Source of the DNA: Candidatus Zixiibacteriota bacterium
Lineage (GTDB): Bacteria; Zixibacteria; MSB-5A5; GN15; JACZUZ01
Direction: 5' to 3'
DNA: 7,155 nucleotides
NCBI GenBank assembly: GCA_022563625.1
Contig: JADFNA010000078.1
Coordinates: 1-7,155 of the forward strand
The translations under genes were made by a program, and so were the position numbers. The notes under the pieces were generated by a model. That model had not been told where the DNA came from. It made no database searches and saw only the letters and a list, made by a program, of their open reading frames with translations. Positions 5,874 through 7,155 of the stretch are shown piece by piece. Position 1 is the first letter of the stretch, and the number at the start of each line of letters is the position of its first letter.

Positions 5874-6379
5874 TGGCCAACACGAGAAAGAAAAGCCCGA
5901 GGATTGGCGTGTATCCGGGCGCTTTTGATCCGATCACGAATGGACACCTGTCACTGGTGGTGCGGGCCGAATCTTTATTCGACAGGCTAATTGTCGCTGT
6001 CGCCGAAAACCATGAAAAGCAGACCCTGTTCACGCTCGAAGAGCGGCTGGATCTGGCGCGCAAAGTTTTGAGCAAGTATTCCTGGGTAAGCGTTGAAAAA
6101 ATTGACGGCCTGACTGCGGAATTCGCTAAGAAGAAAAAGGCAGTCGCCCTGGTGCGCGGGGTGCGGGCTGTGTCGGATTTTGAAAATGAATTCCAGATGG
6201 CGCTGATGAACCGCAAACTCGCCCGCGATGTCGAAACAGTTTTTCTGATGCCCTCGCTTTCCTGGGTCTTTTTATCCTCCACCCTGGTCAAAGATGTGGC
6301 CAAAAACGGCGGAGACGTTTCTACCCTGGTTCCGCCTCCGGTCAACCGGGCGCTCAAGAAAAAATTCGCATCCGCCTGA
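5873..6379 (+). CDS. coaD: Phosphopantetheine adenylyltransferase
   Basis: 168 aa. Transfers AMP from ATP to 4'-phosphopantetheine to give dephospho-CoA, the penultimate step of coenzyme A synthesis; usually a cytosolic hexamer. The nucleotidyltransferase motif is GVYPGAFDPITNGHL with T22-G24-H25 as the TxGH signature. LVRGVRAVSDFENEFQMALMNR (93-114) is the highly conserved pantetheine/ATP-binding block, and LSSTLVKDVA (134-143) is the C-terminal SSTxVR-type motif, with Lys140 as in several homologues. ATG 5873 is preferred (GGAG 4 nt upstream at 5865-5868); the adjacent ATG 5870 would give one more residue. Either start overlaps the rsmD stop (TGATG or ATGA), implying coupled translation. 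Confidence 0.96.
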   Translation: MANTRKKSPRIGVYPGAFDPITNGHLSLVVRAESLFDRLIVAVAENHEKQTLFTLEERLDLARKVLSKYSWVSVEKIDGLTAEFAKKKKAVALVRGVRAVSDFENEFQMALMNRKLARDVETVFLMPSLSWVFLSSTLVKDVAKNGGDVSTLVPPPVNRALKKKFASA

Positions 6380-6462
6380 CATCAGTCGTATACTCCCCCC
6401 GGTGGAGATCAATTTTAGAAATATGAATCTTCGCCGCTAAGAAACTCTTCTGACAAAAACTA
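6380..6462 (+). promoter_or_regulatory. coaD-lysS spacer with a possible weak promoter
   Basis: This is the widest clean spacer in the right part. TATACT at 6389-6394 matches a -10 box at five of six positions, and TTCGCA at 6365-6370, 18 nt upstream and still inside coaD, is a weak -35 (four of six). No hairpin with a T-run marks the end of coaD. Without a better -35 the promoter is only a suggestion; lysS may simply be co-transcribed. Confidence 0.25.
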
Positions 6463-7155
6463 ATGAACGCTGATAAAAACATACACACTGAAGAACATCC
6501 GGCGCCGGAAAGCGCCGGGGAAACTTCACGCCTGATTGAAACGCGCCGGGCAAAAGCGGCCGAGCTTCGCAAATGCGGAATCAATCCGTATCCATATCGC
6601 TTTGAACGAACACACACGGCTGCCGAGGCGCTGGCCGATTTTGAAAAACTTTCTGAAAACGAAACAGAAATCCGTGTCGCGGGAAGAATCATGCTCAACC
6701 GCGATATGGGAAAATCAATTTTTGCCGACCTGCATGACCAATCCGGCAAACTGCAGTTGTATGTCAAAATCGATAACGTAGGCGAAGGGCCGTTCGGCAT
6801 ATTTGGCAAACTGGACATCGGTGACATCATCGGCGCCACCGGAACAGTCTTTGTCACGCGCAAAGGAGAAAAATCGCTAAGAGTTACCGGCTTTGAAGTC
6901 CTTTGCAAAGCGCTTCATCCCCTGCCGGACAAACACGCCGGGCTGACAAATGTTGAAACGCGCTACCGCCAGAGATATGTGGATTTGATTATGTCACCTA
7001 ATGTGCGCGATGTGTTCACCATGCGCAGCAAAATTGTCCAGGCGGCGCGCGATTTTCTGAATGGAAAAGGGTTTCTGGAAGTCGAAACGCCGATTCTCCA
7101 GCCGATTTATGGCGGCGCATCGGCCCGGCCGTTTAAGACACATCACAACACGCTT
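6463..7155 (+). CDS. lysS: Lysyl-tRNA synthetase, class II, N-terminal part
   Basis: Runs off the right edge; 231 codons are present of about 500. Charges tRNA-Lys with lysine using ATP, in the cytosol. A short variable lead is followed by RLIETRRAKAAELRKCGINPYPYRF (23-47), typical of the family's first helix. The anticodon-binding OB fold spans about 70-160 (VAGRIMLNRDMGKSIFADL and LQLYVK are clear). The linker TRYRQRYVDLI is conserved, and the catalytic domain begins with class II motif 1, FTMRSKIVQAARDFLNGKGFLEVETP (185-210), then the lysine-pocket signature GGASARPFKTHHN. Motifs 2 and 3 lie beyond the window. ATG 6463 is the only reasonable start; the upstream region is A-rich without a clear Shine-Dalgarno. 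The spacer to coaD is 83 nt. Confidence 0.96.
   Translation, partial: MNADKNIHTEEHPAPESAGETSRLIETRRAKAAELRKCGINPYPYRFERTHTAAEALADFEKLSENETEIRVAGRIMLNRDMGKSIFADLHDQSGKLQLYVKIDNVGEGPFGIFGKLDIGDIIGATGTVFVTRKGEKSLRVTGFEVLCKALHPLPDKHAGLTNVETRYRQRYVDLIMSPNVRDVFTMRSKIVQAARDFLNGKGFLEVETPILQPIYGGASARPFKTHHNTL

Noticed and set aside
5779..6357. Long antisense open frame opposite the rsmD end and coaD
   Set aside because: It is Ser/Arg/Thr-rich with no domain and lies opposite a well-conserved coaD; it is a mirror of GC-rich codons.
6423..6440. Five-codon frame ATG...TAA before lysS as a leader peptide
   Set aside because: The peptide MNLRR has no lysine codons, no suitably spaced ribosome binding site and no attenuator-like structure after it.
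6354..6908. Antisense open frame of 184 codons opposite lysS
   Set aside because: The plus strand encodes an unmistakable LysS OB fold here; the antisense product has low-complexity serine-rich sequence.

Overview
The window is bacterial, gene-dense and almost entirely plus-strand, and it splits into two unlike parts. Bases 1 to about 2808 look like an oxidative/non-oxidative pentose phosphate operon: the C-terminus of a short-type 6-phosphogluconate dehydrogenase (gnd), a full-length glucose-6-phosphate dehydrogenase (zwf), what seems to be a frameshifted stub of 6-phosphogluconolactonase (pgl), the N-terminal two thirds of a YjeF_N NAD(P)HX epimerase (nnrE) joined in frame to the C-terminal tail of ribose-5-phosphate isomerase B (rpiB), and the first ~35 codons of transaldolase (tal). 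Bases ~2809 to 7155 carry envelope and housekeeping genes of a diderm bacterium: an LpxL/HtrB-type lipid A acyltransferase (missing its own N-terminus), an LptC-like lipoprotein, a membrane-anchored ComEA-type helix-hairpin-helix protein, an unrecognised 216-aa protein, rsmD, coaD and the first half of lysS.

The main result is that the left part is not an intact operon. Some gene borders look native (zwf/pgl overlap of 8 nt; rpiB-tail/tal ATGA overlap behind a GAGGAG ribosome binding site), but the interiors of the genes between them are missing. Two ORFs are chimeras joined in frame: nnrE'-'rpiB at about 2580-2588 and tal'-'acyltransferase at about 2803-2812. A third anomaly is that gnd runs into zwf with no stop codon, next to a run of six G. 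The second junction is also where the content changes from central carbon metabolism to envelope biogenesis. It may be a contig chimera between two organisms, or a genuine rearrangement in a decaying locus; the sequence alone cannot decide.

The right part reads as one normal cluster. The acyltransferase acts on the lipid A/LPS precursor side, LptC belongs to LPS transport to the outer membrane, and rsmD, coaD and lysS are translation and cofactor genes. The unknown gene overlaps rsmD by 10 nt, and rsmD overlaps coaD by one or four nt, which suggests translational coupling. LPS genes imply an outer membrane with LPS. My impression is an uncultivated phylum of the Zixibacteria/FCB kind for the right part and something Chloroflexota-like for the left part; both assignments are weak and rest on protein style only. 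I saw no tRNA, rRNA, CRISPR, transposase or phage feature.
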